The notes: a model not told the origin generated them from the sequence alone. Positions 1 to 12,345 are shown, counted from the stretch's first letter. The stretch is 64,000 nucleotides of DNA from Lamellibrachia columna (GCA_963662155.1 OY759266.1:1292501-1356500), one strand, 5' to 3'. Translations and numbers: made by a program.

Positions 1-1960
1 AAACTTATTTCCAATTTGAAACTTCTCCATCTACTACAACTCGTTGTCTTCTGTCAGTCAGCCATTGTTCTATCCAGTCAATTATGCTATCCCCGATACT
101 ATGGGCTTTAAATTTAAGTAGTAATCTTTGATGTGGCACTTTGTCAAAAGCTTTCTGAAAATCTAAGTAGATAATATCTACTGGCGATCCCTCGTCTATC
201 CACTTAGTGATTTCTTCCAAAAAACATAACATATTTGTTAAGCATGACCTCACTTTTAGGAATCCATGTTGAGATGAATTTAATAATTTATACCTAACAA
301 GGAAGTCCACCACATGGTCTTTAATGAACTTTTCTAATAATTTACAAATCACTGACGTTAAACTCACTGGTCTGTAATTCTCTGATTTATGTCTCAAACC
401 CTTTTAAAATAATAGTGTGATGTTTGCTTCTTTTTATTCAAACGGAACAAATCCCTCTTTTAATGATAAGTTGCAAATGGTATACTGATTTGTTCTACTG
501 TTTCCATTAGTAGTTTTGGAGGAATTCCATCCACTCCCGGTGATTTATTATCCTTCATTGCTTTTTTAGCTACTATTTCTGGAGTTACAATTAACGGTCT
601 TAAATAGACAGTCCTGAAATTTAGCATCTGGAACTGTTAATGAACTAATATCCTCTCTGGTAAACACTGAATTAAAGTAACCATTTAGATCTTCCACCAT
701 TAAAAACCCCTGTGCTATTCTATTCCAGCACAGTCTTCTAGAGGTCCAACCTTGTTTTGTACGTTTTGTTTACTCGTGACAAAAAAACTCTTGCTGTCAT
801 TTTTTATGTTACATGCTATTTTTTTCATAGCTTCTTTTAGATTGTCTAATTTCAGTTGTAGCTGCATTAAGTGCCTCTTTGTAATTTGCATAGTCTTCAT
901 CCTTTCTGGTACGCCTATAAACCCTCCACATAGTTTGCTTGAACACTATTTTTCTAATAGCTTCTTTTGACAATTGTTTCTTTATAGACCGTTTTCCTTG
1001 TTTTTTTTCAACGGAACAAATTTATCGACGATACTCTCAATTTCATATTTTAGAATATTCTAACATTCAATTGCAGTCTTATTCATCAGCATGTCATTCC
1101 AATCTAGCTTTGCTAAGTATTTTCTCATATTTTTTTAGTTACCTTTGTGGAAGTTTCTCCTGTACGTTTTTTATTTTTACTTTCTGATGTAACATTGATG
1201 TCAAAATGTATTTGATTATGGTCACTGTTACCCAATGGTTCCAGCATTTTTTACATTGTCCACTAATTCTCTTTGTGATGAAAAAACTATATCTAATACA
1301 TTTTCTCCCCTGGTTGGTTCTAGCACGTACTGAGTAAGGAAGCTCTCCTGAATTAAAAATATAAATTGTTGGTCCTCTCCCCCTGTACTCACTAGAGATT
1401 TCCATTGTATGTGTCCATGGTTAAAATCTCCCATTATGATACATTCCCCTTTACTAACTTTGACTAGCTTTCATATCGTTTTGTATTTTTGTATTATCCT
1501 CTTTGTTTATGTTTGGACTTCGGTAAACTAATCCAATAGTTAATTTTGAATTTCCTGAAACTGTTTTGCACCAAACAGCTTCATCGCAATCTGCTTCCCT
1601 TTTTAGTTTTATTCCATCAGCCTGAATAGATTCTTTAACATATAAAATAACTCCCCCTCCCCTTCTACCTTTTCGATCTCTCCTAAACATTACGTATCAT
1701 GTCAGTTCTAATTCAGCATCTGTCATGTCTACGTTGGCCCATGATTTGGTTATACCAATTATATGAGGGTCAATATCTTCTACCATAATGTTTAATTCGT
1801 TTATTTTATTTACTATGCTCCTTGCTTTTAAACACACGCATCTATAACATGTTTCAGAGATGTTTGCCGGACGATTTGTTATTAGTTTGTCTGTACTAGT
1901 GGCCTCTTGTTCTGCTTGATACACCTCTAGGTAACCCCCCTGCGCTGATAGTTTAAACAA
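1..1960 (-). pseudogene. LINE family 1 ORF2 remnant (endonuclease and 5' part of RT)
   Basis: The endonuclease pieces lie at 1960-1697 (IIGITKSWA; functional enzymes usually have TETW), 1690-1454 (RRGGGVILYVKES) and 1434-1228 (MGDFNHG, the conserved D-N-H block). The reverse transcriptase begins with YRPVSLTS and QKAFDKVPHQRLL in the 397-5 reading frame. Stops and frame changes at about 400-720 and between the endonuclease pieces show decay. The catalytic FADD box and C-terminus lie outside the window. Confidence 0.8.
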
Positions 1961-3345
1961 TGTTTACTACCAAAAATATTTGTTATGTTACCCATGCCAC
2001 TGTCTACTGCTGCTGTAAGTCCATCCGCAAATACTGCTGCCCCCTTTCCACTTAGATGAAGCCCGTCCTTCATATACATATCAGCCCTTCCAACAAAACT
2101 TCCCCACAAATCCAACTTCTTCACTACATAGATTCTGGACGTGCATGTTAATTGCCATCCCCCGGCAATTTCAATATCTATGACCCCTCCTTCCTGCTAC
2201 TGGTAGAATCCCTGACATTATTACCTGCTCAACCCACGTCTGCTTTAGTGTTCTGACCAAATTCCTGTATTTCCTAACTATAGCAGTTGTACCCTCCCTC
2301 TCTACGTTATTTGTCCCTACGTGTACTAAAACAGATCCACCCTTGCCCGAACCCACAATGTTTTCTACCCTCTCAGTTATCGCCTCTATTTTGGCCCCAG
2401 GCAAGCAAACTACAACGTCCTCTCCCTTGTTTAAGACTCATGCCACTATCTACTGCTGCCCTCTTTCTACTTAGATGAAGCCCATCCTTCCCAACAAAAC
2501 TTCCCCACAAATCCAACTTCCTCTTCCCTACATAGCTTCTGGGCTAGCATATTAATTGCCATCCCCCGGCAATTGGCCCCAGGCATGCAGACCACCACGT
2601 CATCTCCCTTGTTTAAGACTCTGTCGGTCTTCCTATTGAGTTCCCCATAAACACCCTCGCTCTCTTCCTCGCCCCCTCTTTCACTGCCGCAGAATAGATA
2701 TTCCGTTGGATCCCTTCCATCACATTCTGTCCTGCAGCCTTGTCAAATAGTAAACTGTTATCAGTCTCTCTCACCCATCAACCTGTCACCTTTTCCTCCC
2801 GTCTCCTGGCTAACTTGCGCTCCCGTCGACTTCCCTCCTGACACCTTCACTCCCGTCTCCCTCACTCCTATCGGCTTCACTCTCGTCTCCTTCGCTGCTA
2901 TCTCCCCCCACTCCTCTCTCCTTCGCTCCAGTTGTCTTCCCTCCCATTTCTTTCCTTCCCGTCTCCTTTCGTCCTGTCTCCTTACGTCTTGACTCCCTAC
3001 GACCTGTCACCTTCTCCTCTAAGCCTCATCCCAGGCTGATGTGAGCTCTCTCTCTCTCTCTCTCACTGTCTTCCCCCACTTTATCATCTACTGTCCCCCG
3101 CCGGAACCACAGGCACAACCCACCTGTTCCTTTCCCACCATTGCCACAACGAGCAGCCTCAGCTGTTCCAACTCCACCTCTAGTTCCTTCATCCTCGTAC
3201 ATCCCCTACATTCAAAACTAAAACTATCCGCCTGAACCTCAGCCCAGGACATCTCACACCCGGACTTGACGAAATCCACCCAGTTGCTGCAACTGCCGCA
3301 TATTAAATGCCTGGTGGCCTTTACCTGCCGTTTGCCCGGCGCCAT
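1950..3345 (-). pseudogene. LINE family 1 ORF1 remnant (zinc finger plus esterase-like)
   Basis: The likely start is the ATG at 3345 (Met-Ala-Pro-Gly). An N-terminal cysteine cluster follows (CGSC, then a lone C, then CRGC), resembling the PHD-like finger of CR1 ORF1 proteins, then a short Leu/Glu-rich coiled coil. At 2404-1960 there is an SGNH-esterase-like stretch with VHVGTNN, SGILPV and DGLHLS motifs, broken by a frameshift. Part of the esterase region (about 2400-2640) is a rearranged duplicate of 1990-2180 and 2390-2440. The DNA between finger and esterase is low-complexity TCCC-rich. ORF1 proteins of this type bind the element RNA; this one is not functional. Confidence 0.7.
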
Positions 3346-3410
3346 CACATAATTTAGTCTTAATTTGATTGCTACGTTAGCCTTGAATAAGGCTGTTTTT
3401 GTGTTCAAAA

Positions 3411-3719
3411 GAACACTTTTGGCTGGGTTATTTAGGACTTAATTTAATATCAACAATAATATATTTACTAACTATGTATTTTCTACTAAGCACGCATGAG
3501 CCAAAATATGCCTGCCACCTAGTGAATACAGAGAACACTGAATGAATGAATGAATAACTTCGGTTTGGCTACACATACATTTTAACATACTTACAATATG
3601 ATTTGAGTCACAGATTATACAAATAGCGGAGCAACCAAGGAGATCCTCTAAAAACCCCGAGTGGCTTATGACGAGGACCACCCAGAAATAAATCAACATA
3701 ATTATTTAGCTTCCTTAGG
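3411..3719. other. No gene recognised
   Basis: AT-rich spacer between the two LINEs. It contains a short run of GAAT repeats near 3540-3556. No coding signal was seen. Confidence 0.5.
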
Positions 3720-4199
3720 CTTAAGCCAAAAACATATACTAAGCAACATTATTGCAAGTGAAATACAATATAATGTAAAAAATAAAAAATTGCTTAAATA
3801 TGTACATACAATTTGCAATTAGAATTTTATGAACAAATACTACACTAATAACCTAACTAATTATTGCACATGAATACATTACAATGTGAACATGAACACA
3901 TTAAGTAATGCAGGAACCATGACTACATTAAATACTACACGAACATCAATTCATGGTTTTTTCTGCCATGTTAAAATAAAGGTAGATGTAGAGTATATGT
4001 TATACAAATACAAATTGAGTCTCAAAAATGTTGCTTCAATTTCAACATATAATTTGTATTTTGAATTATATGAGCAAATAATACACTAACTACACATTGT
4101 CATGTATTCATTAAATGTGAGCATGAATACATTAAGTAATACATGATCCTGACTACATTAAATATTACATGAAACACATGGTCTTCTCCACCATGTGAA

Positions 4200-6540
4200 A
4201 ATAAATGTAGATATAGAATGCATTTTGTACAAATACAAAGTTTCTTATTTGCAGTGTTTACTGTAAAGTCATTGATATTTAGAGAGTAAAATTCTTTCAG
4301 TTTATTTTTAAATTGGTTAATGGACACAAGCTGTTTTAATTTACTAGATAATGCATTCCAGAATACTGGTCCTGAATAATTTATTGTACATTTCCTGCTG
4401 TTTGTTCTTATGTTTTGGATATAATAGCCATTTTGTTTTCTTAGATTATGTTTGTGGATATTTTGCATTCTCGTAAGCATTGATGACATAGAATCTGGGA
4501 GTTTGTTATTTGCTGCTTTATACATAAAAATACCTAGTTGATGTTTATATAGATCGTCCAATTTTAATAATTTTAACTTTGAGAATAGAGGATCAGTGTG
4601 TGCGATGTAATGAGAATTTGTTATTATCCTAATAGCTTTCTTCTGTAGTATTCTTAGTTTGTTTAAGTTTGTACAATATGAATGTTCCCATAATAGAGTG
4701 CAGTATTGTAAATGTGATAAGATCAATGGACAATAAAGAGTTTTCATTATATACATAGGGAGAAAATGTTTTAATTTGTTAAGCTTCCCACATTCCGTGC
4801 TACTTGTTTTGATAGGTTGTCAATATGTGTTGTCCAACTTAAATGCTCATCTATAAATTTCCCTAGGAATTTGGTGAATTTAACATGCTTTATTTTGTTT
4901 CCATCTACTTGCATTAATGCACTGTTGATATTGTATTGTTTTCCTTTTGGTGTGACTAATAAAATTTGACTTTTTGGTGTTTAGGGAAAGTTTGTTGGTA
5001 TGGAACCATGTTGAGATTTTTTTTATTTCTATGTTTACCTCTTCGATGAGAGTGTTGAAGCATGTATGAGCATGAAAGAGAATTGTGTCATCTGCAAACA
5101 GTATAGGATTTAAGTTATCTGATACATTTTCAATATCATTTATATATAAAATAAAGAGTAATGGGCCTAATATAGATCCTTGTGGAACTCCACATGTAAT
5201 TGTCATATATTTTAGCCTGCTTTGTTATACGATATATACTGTCTTCTGTTATTTAGATAGCTTTTAAACCAGTTGCAGGCATTACCTCTTATGCCGTAGC
5301 ATTGAAGTTTATTTATTAAAATGTTATGATCTATTTTATTGAAAGCCTTGGAGAGATCAAGAAAAACACCTATATTATACTTTTTTATGGTCCATGTTAC
5401 TTGATATTTTATCAACCAAATCAATCAGTGCCATATACGTAGAATAGTTTTTCCTAAATCCGTATTGTTTTTTTTATATTATGTTGTGTTCTGTTAAACA
5501 ATTGTAAAGCCTATTGTACATTAGGCATTCCAGTATTTGGAGAGGCATGGAAGGATATAACTAGGTCTATAATTTGAGAATAGTTCAGGGTTTTCACTTT
5601 TATACAAGGGGATAACCTTTGCTATTTTTAGTTTCTGGGCACAATGCCAGTCATAAGTGAATTATTGAAAATGTGGGCAAGTTGATTTGCAATTTGTGGT
5701 ATAACTTGTTTAATAAGGTATGGATCAACATTGTCGAATCCACTTGATTTCTTTGAATTTGCTTTTTTACTATGTTAATTATTTCCTCAGAATATGTAGG
5801 TGTACAGAAAAAACTTGATGCATTTTTTTTATAAATTGTGTTGGGTCATTACCTGTTTGTGTTAAGTTTACATTAAGGCGATGACTTATATTGGTAAAAT
5901 AATTATTGAAATGGTCCACTATTTCCCTTTTGTCTCTACAGTGGGTACCATCTAATGTAATAAATGTATCATTTATTACATATTTATTTTCTTTGGACTG
6001 TATAACTTCATTAATGGTGCTCCATGTTTTTTCTGCATTCATTCATCATTTTGATATAGCTAAAATGTGTCTTTAAAATATTTTTTCGTTGACTGTCTGA
6101 TTACATGAGTCAGTTTGTTTTTGTAATTTTTGCAGATAATCTCACTTTCGGTAGAAAGGTTGCACTTAAATATTTTGAACAGGTGGTTTTTTTGCCTACA
6201 GGATATTAATATGCCTTTCGTGAGCCGTTCACTTTTGCAGGTTTTCACCTTACATTTTTTCCACGGTAAGCATTCATTCATTTGTGTATTTAGTATTTTC
6301 AGAAAGGTATCATATGAAGTGCAGGGGCTTTGATCCTTGTACACCTCCTCCCAGTTTGAAGTTTGTAATTGTGTTTTTAGTTTGCTTATGTTTGCTGAGC
6401 TAGCCATGCGTTTGTAAACAATTTTGTACTCATTTTCTCTTTTTACCCCTAATTCATAAAATGTAAATATCGGGAAGTGATATGATATGTCATTATAAAG
6501 GATACCAGATTTTATTGAATATTCATGAATATTGTTATAA
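4200..6540 (-). pseudogene. LINE family 2 ORF2, reverse-transcriptase part
   Basis: Segments in order: linker at 6490-6060 and 6042-5779, RT palm entry at 5424-5212 (FLDLSKAFNKIDH, YGIRGNA), catalytic region at 5206-4880 (GVPQGSILGPLLF and the FADDT metal-binding box), and the RT C-terminal region at 4756-4200 (HLQYCTLLWEHSY, LQKKAIRII). The pieces fall in different frames with stops between them, so it is a decayed copy. The catalytic boxes are still readable. Confidence 0.85.
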
Positions 6541-7570
6541 TATTGTTATGAATTTCAAACTGGAAATCGGTTTTGAGTGGGGTATTACAGGGATCAGTAT
6601 TAGGCCCTATACTGTTTTTAATATATATAAATGTTCTAGAAGATGACATATCTAGCAAAGTACTCAAATTTGCAGATGACACAAAAGTATTCAGAAAGGT
6701 TACAAATGATACAGGTAAACAAAGTTTACAGGATGATCTAGATAAATTAGTTAAATGGTCAGAAAAATGCCAAATGTTATTAAATTTTGGGAAGTGTAAA
6801 TGTATACACATAGAACATGGAAACATGGACGAAGAATATACAATGGGGGATGCTGTCCTAGGTAGAACCACACAAGAAAAGGACTTAGGAGTAACATTTA
6901 GTGCTGACATGAAAGTTTCAGAGCAATGTGGTATTGCTGCTTCGAGTGGAACTCAAATTCTAGGGCTAATTAGGAGAACTATCATGTATAAGGAGAAACA
7001 GCTAATTATACCCCTGTACAAAGCAATAGTTATACCACATTTGGAATATTGTATTAAATCATGGAGGCCGTATCGTAAAAAGGACATAGACAAGCTGGAA
7101 AGAATTCAACAAAGAGCAACCAAAATGATTCCAGAATTGAGAGACCTTAGTTACGAAAGTCGCTTATTACAATGTGGTTTGACAACACTAGAGACCAGGA
7201 GACTAAGAGGAGACCAAATAGAAGTATTTAAAATAGTGAACGGTTATGAGGATGTTGGTAGGAATATGTTCTTCAAACTTAAAGAAGGCAGTAGAACAAG
7301 AGGACACAAAGCAGCATTAATTAAGGAGCAGTGTAGGTTGGACATGAGAAAGTACTCTTTCTCACAAAGGGTGATAAATGAATGGAACAAACTGCCAAAT
7401 GATGCTAGTAGTGTGAATATGTTTGAAAATAGAATTGACAGATATTTGATAAGGGTGGACTACACATAGATGAGAAAATTGTTGGACTTTCGATAAGCCA
7501 ATGGCTTCTTTGTCCACTTGCCATCTGGAACTTGTTGTTTGGGATGGCAATCTTCTTAAATCTTGTTAAA
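6541..7570 (+). mobile_element. Nested, 5'-truncated LINE family 1
   Basis: This plus-strand copy begins inside the RT domain (near the GVPQGS block) and ends with the family's shared 3' terminus: the CCATCTGGAACTTGTTG stretch and then short TTGTTAAAT-type repeats. It is inserted in opposite orientation into the family 2 ORF2. A possible ATGAAT target duplication flanks it (left near 6530, right near 7570), but it is short and not convincing. Confidence 0.85.
6573..7469 (+). pseudogene. LINE family 1 ORF2 C-terminal fragment (RT core to stop)
   Basis: An uninterrupted frame of 298 codons runs from the GVLQGSVLGP block (usual form GVPQGS; the Pro is changed to Leu). It continues through FADDTKVF (catalytic aspartates intact), KDLGVTF, HLEYCIKSWRPYRKKDIDK and RYSFSQRVINEWNKLP-like blocks to the natural stop at 7467-7469. 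It is the most intact RT C-terminus of this family in the window. The endonuclease, ORF1 and start are missing, so it cannot be autonomous. Confidence 0.85.
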
Positions 7571-8330
7571 TGAATGTAGCTGTCTGTTTTGTGACCCTTG
7601 TTGGTTTGCTAATTGTTGGGTAGACTATGTTGGCAAACATTTTATGGATATAATCTGTTGTTTGGTGGTTTGTGTCAGACTTAAGTAAGTCAATGTTAAA
7701 ATCTGCCATTAATATGCATTTCTTTCTTTCATTTGAAATTCTTCCTAATAAAGCATTAAATTGTATATTAAATGTATTTATGCATGTGTCGTGCGGTTTA
7801 TAGATAACACCAATAACAATTTTGTTTTTTTCGGTTTCGACTTCTACAAATAATTATTCATATAGACAATTCGCAGAGTTTGTATTTATGTCATTTATTT
7901 CCTTAAACTTTAACCTATTAGCAATATACTTACCAACACCTCCTCCTCATTTATCCATTCTAGGTTTTGACAGAAATGTGTAATCTGTCATATTATAACT
8001 ACCAATGCTATCCACCGGATTTATCCAAGTTTCGGTTATACCTATACAGTCGAAGTTAACATTTAGTGATTTTAGGCTGTATTCAAGTTTGTCATTTTTG
8101 GATAAACTTCTACAATTTATTGTCAATGTTGAGAACTTAATGTTTGTTTCACATTTACACTGTAGGTTGTAAAGTTCAGAGTCGGTGTGATAATGACACA
8201 TTCTTAAACAGTCTTGTACATTACCTAGATAGTTTGTCTTACATCCTCCATCAGTGTCTTCTATAATACCGTCTATGTTAAAACATGGATCTTTTTCGGC
8301 AGTCATGTCTAAGTCTAATATCACACACAC
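7571..8330 (-). pseudogene. LINE family 2 ORF2, endonuclease part
   Basis: The frame beginning near 8330 contains the APE-endonuclease blocks INCRSLSKN and IGITETWINP, then DYTFLSKPRMDK followed by a stop. Further endonuclease-like coding continues to about 7580 (an ADFNIDLLK block near 7700). It then runs into the 3' end of the nested element at about 7570. The remainder of ORF2 resumes beyond the nested insertion at about 6540. Confidence 0.8.
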
Positions 8331-8379
8331 AAGTATTGTTGTCTATGTACAGTTTCACATGGGGTTTCCTAGTCACTGT

Positions 8380-9208
8380 CGACACAGTTCACGTAAGTTG
8401 ACAAGGTCTCTATCGTGCACGATAGTTTCCTTTCTGCCGCTGGTCAGTAGGCATATAATCCGTCCGTCAATCGTCCATGTCGATTTGACTCTATCAACTG
8501 TGCGCGCTTTCTGTAATAATTCCATTCGCTGTTTCGTCAAGTTCTCTGTAATCACCAGTCGTGTACCTTTTAGTTTGCGCTTTGCACCGAAGATCGATCA
8601 TCTCGCATCGTACGATTTCAGTTTCACACTAATCGGCCGTGGCTTTCCATTCGAGCTTCCGTTGTTGTGTCTGTGGCCAAGGCGGTGGCTACGGTCGATG
8701 TAGTCACTCGTCAGCTGCAGGCCGAGTTTCCCATTGTACACCGACATGACTGCCTTGTCGGAGTCTGCCTACTCCTCGGAGACACCGTGCAACAGGAGGC
8801 AGTTCCGACGGCTGTACTGCTCTTGTGTGTCACTGTCATCCCGTAGCTCCTTGTTGGCCCGTTCCAAGTCGACAACACGCCTCTCCAAATTTCGTATCGT
8901 GTCTTTTTGTGGCCATTGTCGACAGCGCATGACTCGTATATGTCCTGTTTGATGTTATCGAGGACACCGTTTTTAAGAACATTTTTGGCTAGCTTTTCGA
9001 GAAAGTTTGGGCTGTCCATGAGTTTCTTTACGATCGCCTGGGTTACCGTCTCCAGTATTTTTTTCATGATGTCATCGTCATTCTGAATCAAGCCGATGAC
9101 GGCGGCTAGCGCGTCGCCATCTTGAATGGTGATCGAAACAGATTCTGTGGTTTTGCTTCGAAGTTTATCATTAACTTTAGTGTCCTGTTTTCGATTTCTG
9201 GAAGACAT
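8380..9208 (-). pseudogene. LINE family 2 ORF1 (coiled-coil RNA-binding type), broken
   Basis: The start is taken as the Met-Ser-Ser-Arg codons at 9208. The first 90 residues are helical and charged. After a frameshift near 8915-8940 the reading continues with an RRNCLLLHGV block, then SHRLGHRHN, KRKLKGT and ITENLTKQR. This is the arrangement of L1-type/transposase_22-like ORF1 proteins. An in-frame stop follows the RRNCLLLHGV block. ORF1 proteins of this type are RNA-binding chaperones for retrotransposition. Confidence 0.7.
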
Positions 9209-9339
9209 GGCTGTATTCACAACAGTATTAGTTACTTGCTAGCGTAGTTTTTAGAGTATGTGTTCTCGCTTAAAGTGCTTTTTAGAAGTTCAGTTATAGA
9301 GCTGACTTTTCACTGAACACTAGCATGCCGCCATTTTGG

Positions 9340-9940
9340 TTAACTAAACTGTGTAAACAAAACAATGAACTCAGTGTATACCAACTTACGCTAAAATCCT
9401 TCTGTTAATTCCTTTTTATCGAGAACGTTTACTCGAACTGTGTCAGATATTGCCTCATGTACGTAATTTATGTAAATTTATCACTTTATCTCATATATAT
9501 ATATTCAACAATGTAAACGATAGTTTGATACACCAGTTTAATTCACGACCTGTAAACAAACCCTCTTTATCACTCGCTGAATATATGTCAATAAGAGTCC
9601 GGGAAAAATACTGCCTCTGTTAACAAAAACGGTTTCTTAATATGTTTCTGTAAGAAGCTTATGCTTAATATATGTATAATAGTGATACTTTTTCTAATCA
9701 ATATTCCACTCTTTCTAACTATTCACTATATCTCAATTTTCGAATGGTAAACAACCATATTATATCGCTCGCTGACTTCCCTGCCGGAGTCCTGAACTAA
9801 CGTACGCTAAAATACTGCCTCTGACTGATAATAATAAAAAAACTGTTTCCTAATATATGTCTACAATACGTTTATGTATTACATATATGCAATAGTAATA
9901 CTTATTCTAGTCGATATTCCACGCTTTTCTGTCAAATCTC
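9340..9940. repeat. Degenerate tandem repeat of about 200 bp
   Basis: About three diverged copies share the phrases ACGCTAAAAT/ACTGCCTCTG, ACGGTTTC-TTAATATGT and AATATTCCAC. The DNA is AT-rich and has no coding potential. It lies between the LINE family 2 leader and the large low-copy repeat. Confidence 0.5.
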
Positions 9941-10740
9941 TGCACCAAAATCAAATCGGTGATTCTCCCTCCTACATCATCATTATTATTGCTGCTATTT
10001 GTGGTAACTACGCTATAGACGGTGATAATATATCGGCTCACTGCTACCAACTTCGACCCCTCAGTATTCAGCAGTAATGCGCATGTAAGATTGTGCCCAT
10101 GATAAATCGCTGCCAAACAAGAACACATTACATTACCCCGAGGTCAAAACTAGTACCAGTATAAGTGCACCTTATTGCTGTCGTGTATTCACTGTTGTTC
10201 CGGGTTATTTCTAACAACGACCGCGTCTAAGTTAAACGATATTCAGAGATTGTCGGGGACGTACGATGACCGACTGACCCAGTCTCACGCGGGGAGAAGG
10301 TATCGATACTAATCATCAACTGATTGCGACGTTATGTACGATGAAGATGATACCTTCTTATTTAGTTGTGTACTTGTCTTACTACATAAATGTTTACATC
10401 ACTGAGAAACACAGCGTGCGTCTACTGGCGTTTGACACTGCAAGAAATAATAAAAAGCGTTTTTGCGCTTCTTCGCAAAGGAACATTGTTTTATGTTAGC
10501 AATGCGATTCAGACGTGCAATTTTAGGTATTGTAGATATAGGCCGATTTACACGAGCGATGTTGTTCAAATGTGTCGCGCGACATGTGTCGTGCGATAGC
10601 GCACAACAAGGTCGACCCTATCAATCAGTCTGGCGTTGATTTTTTATTTGTGCCGGATTTAGCTTCTTGAAATAGAACACGGTGCAATGACGTACGGACA
10701 GGAGACCAGAGTTCAACTGTTTGCGCGATCAAACCAATTG

Positions 10741-11037
10741 CATAATGAGCAGAATGAGCAGAATTAACGTAAAGAACAGAATGAGCAGGCTGAACAGAAT
10801 GACCAGAATGAACATGAGCATAATGAGAATAATGAGCGGAATGAGTGGAATGAAGAGAATGAAGAGAATGAGCAGAACGAGCAGAATGAGCAAAATAAAC
10901 ACAATAAGCATACTAACTAGAATGAGCAGAATGAACATACTGAGCATAAAGAGCAGAATGAACAGAATGAGCAGAATTAACATGTTGAACAGAATGAGCA
11001 GATTGAATAGAACGAGTAAAATTAGCAAAATGTGCAG
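10741..11037. repeat. GAGCAGAAT-type short tandem repeat, interrupted
   Basis: Imperfect 9- to 12-bp units (GAGCAGAAT, GAACAGAAT, AATGAGCAG) run to 11037 and resume at 11588-11670 after the LTR. Both strands are open here only because the repeat lacks stops. The equivalent array in the second copy is at 24,725-24,978. Confidence 0.8.
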
Positions 11038-11583
11038 TGTAAATGGTGTTATTACTTTCTGGACTTTGTACTGCGGGACGTTGGATGGGCGGGTGTCGCC
11101 GTCTGGCGATTGTAACATTTATAATGTATGATCTTCTCCATGCGCGGGAGACCCGGGTGCAGTAGACGGACAGCCATTTGTACTAGTCACCTGTTTGTTG
11201 CTGCGTGAATTTATTGTTTAGAAAGGCCCAAGGAGGTTAGTAATTATACTGTTTTTGTCGTGTTGTATGTGTTCTGTAATTATCAACTAGATGTTGTTAA
11301 TTGATCCTTATTTGACATCTCATACTTCGTGTTTTTGCGAATGTAATTGTATTGTGTTTTTCCGTTTATATATTCAGTTTTACGGAGACTACCGCATCCT
11401 GCGTTAACAGTTCTTCCGTCTTCGAAATAAAGTCTCCAGTCAACTACACACAAACTCCTGATTGTCTGATTGCCACGGGTTGACTCGGTTCGTTTCTACA
11501 AGGAGCTGCCCGCGGTTACAGTAAAAACTTTTAGAGCCATACCGTAGGGCAGCTATTTAGCTAGCGAGCTGCCGACCGTAACA
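11038..11583. mobile_element. Solo LTR, 546 bp
   Basis: The element begins TGTAAATGG and ends CCGTAACA, so it has the TG...CA ends of LTRs. It is flanked by an exact 5-bp duplication, TGCAG (11033-11037 and 11584-11588). An AATAAA signal lies at 11426-11431. It splits a GAGCAGAAT-type array that is uninterrupted in the paralogous copy near 24.8 kb, which gives an empty site. No internal gag or pol region is present, so this is a solo LTR left by recombination. Confidence 0.8.
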
Positions 11584-11819
11584 TGCAGAATTAGCAGATT
11601 GAATATAATGAACAGAATGAACAGAATCAACACATTGAACAAAATGAGCCGACTGAGCAGAATAAACATGATATCAGGATTACAGTTTTAACTTCCCACT
11701 TGTATTCTAGTTCACATGCAGCATGTATTTAACTGTGCACAAAGCCCTCGAGTTGCCGCACTGATATCTATACAATCTACATTGTGTACGTAGAAATGAG
11801 TGACGATACCACTTCGTAT

Positions 11820-11995
11820 AACACACATTGAAAGACACAATGTCACGTATGATCCACCTACCGCCAACTGAAAGACACAATGTCACGTATGATCCACCTA
11901 CCGCCAGCTAACACGAACAGGACGTACGAACGAACAGGACGTACGAACGAACAGGACGTACGAACGAACAGGACGTACGAACGAACAGGACGTAC
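11820..11995. repeat. 40-bp units (about 2) followed by 17-bp units (about 5)
   Basis: Two 40-bp units starting CTGAAAGACACAATGTC are followed from about 11914 by five 17-bp units with core GAACAGGACGTACGAAC. In the paralogous copy the 40-bp unit is present about seven times and the 17-bp array is absent. Confidence 0.75.
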
Positions 11996-12345
11996 ACCCA
12001 CTGGCCCCGGCCTGCCATCGTCCAGCGCCCACTGCCCGTCGCTTGCCCAAGACGACACGCGGGTCACCACGACGCTGAGAGAAGCACAACGTCCTCTTTA
12101 AGGTGTCTCCAAACCAGGGAGGAAGCACCTGTTTGTAAATGTTTCTGTATTCACTGTCGATCCTCCAGTTGGAATGTAGCGAGACAGACGTAGATTGACT
12201 TGGCAGGCCTTTACTTTGACGTATCAAAGACAGCCCGGTAACTATATACGTCACGAGCCACAGTTGAAAGGTTTCGTACCAGGATAAAACGTAACAATAT
12301 ATATTTTCAGGTAAATGCAGACACGGCCGTGAACAATGCACACTT

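Larger units (their letters stand above)
1..3410 (-). mobile_element. CR1-like LINE (family 1), 3' end cut by window edge
   Basis: A non-LTR retrotransposon reads right to left: ORF1 remnant at about 3345-1950, endonuclease at about 1960-1140, and the first reverse-transcriptase blocks at about 400-1. The left edge of the window truncates it. Several stops and frameshifts separate the pieces, so this copy is dead. The same family recurs in this window at about 6.54-7.57, 16.0-17.2, 31.0-31.6, 56.07-57.17 and 61.53-62.2 kb. Assignment to CR1 is by protein resemblance (zinc-finger/esterase ORF1, APE endonuclease, reverse transcriptase) and was not checked by search. Confidence 0.85.
3720..9330 (-). 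mobile_element. Second LINE (family 2), near full length, interrupted by a nested LINE
   Basis: Reading right to left there is a short 5' leader (about 9330-9209), ORF1 (about 9208-8380), ORF2 (about 8330-4200) and a 3' tail. The tail shows about three degenerate copies of a roughly 220-bp unit between 3720 and 4210. A plus-strand family-1 LINE (about 6541-7570) sits inside ORF2, between the endonuclease and the linker to the reverse transcriptase. The coding parts carry stops and frameshifts. ORF1 and ORF2 differ clearly from family 1, so this is a separate Jockey/CR1/L2-type lineage. The exact clade cannot be fixed by eye. Confidence 0.85.
10033..12345. repeat. Large low-copy repeat, dispersed copy, left part
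   Basis: This is collinear with 23,713-25,785. Shared order: CGGCTCAC start, TATAAGTG-ACCTTATTGC stretch, a 9-12-bp GAGCAGAAT-type array, the TTTAACTGTGCAC segment, 40-bp CTGAAAGACACAATGTC units, and a GC-richer CCCACTGGCCCCGGCC stretch. A solo LTR interrupts this copy and is absent from the other. No protein was recognised. It may be a large non-autonomous mobile element or a segmental duplication. Confidence 0.75.

Noticed and set aside
6530..7576. ATGAAT as target-site duplication of the nested LINE
   Set aside because: Six bases in AT-rich DNA, and the exact 5' junction is uncertain. CR1-type elements often lack clear duplications.
10721..11131. Overlapping sense and antisense frames rich in Met-Ser-Arg or Leu-Ile
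   Set aside because: Products of the GAGCAGAAT-type repeat and the edge of the solo LTR.
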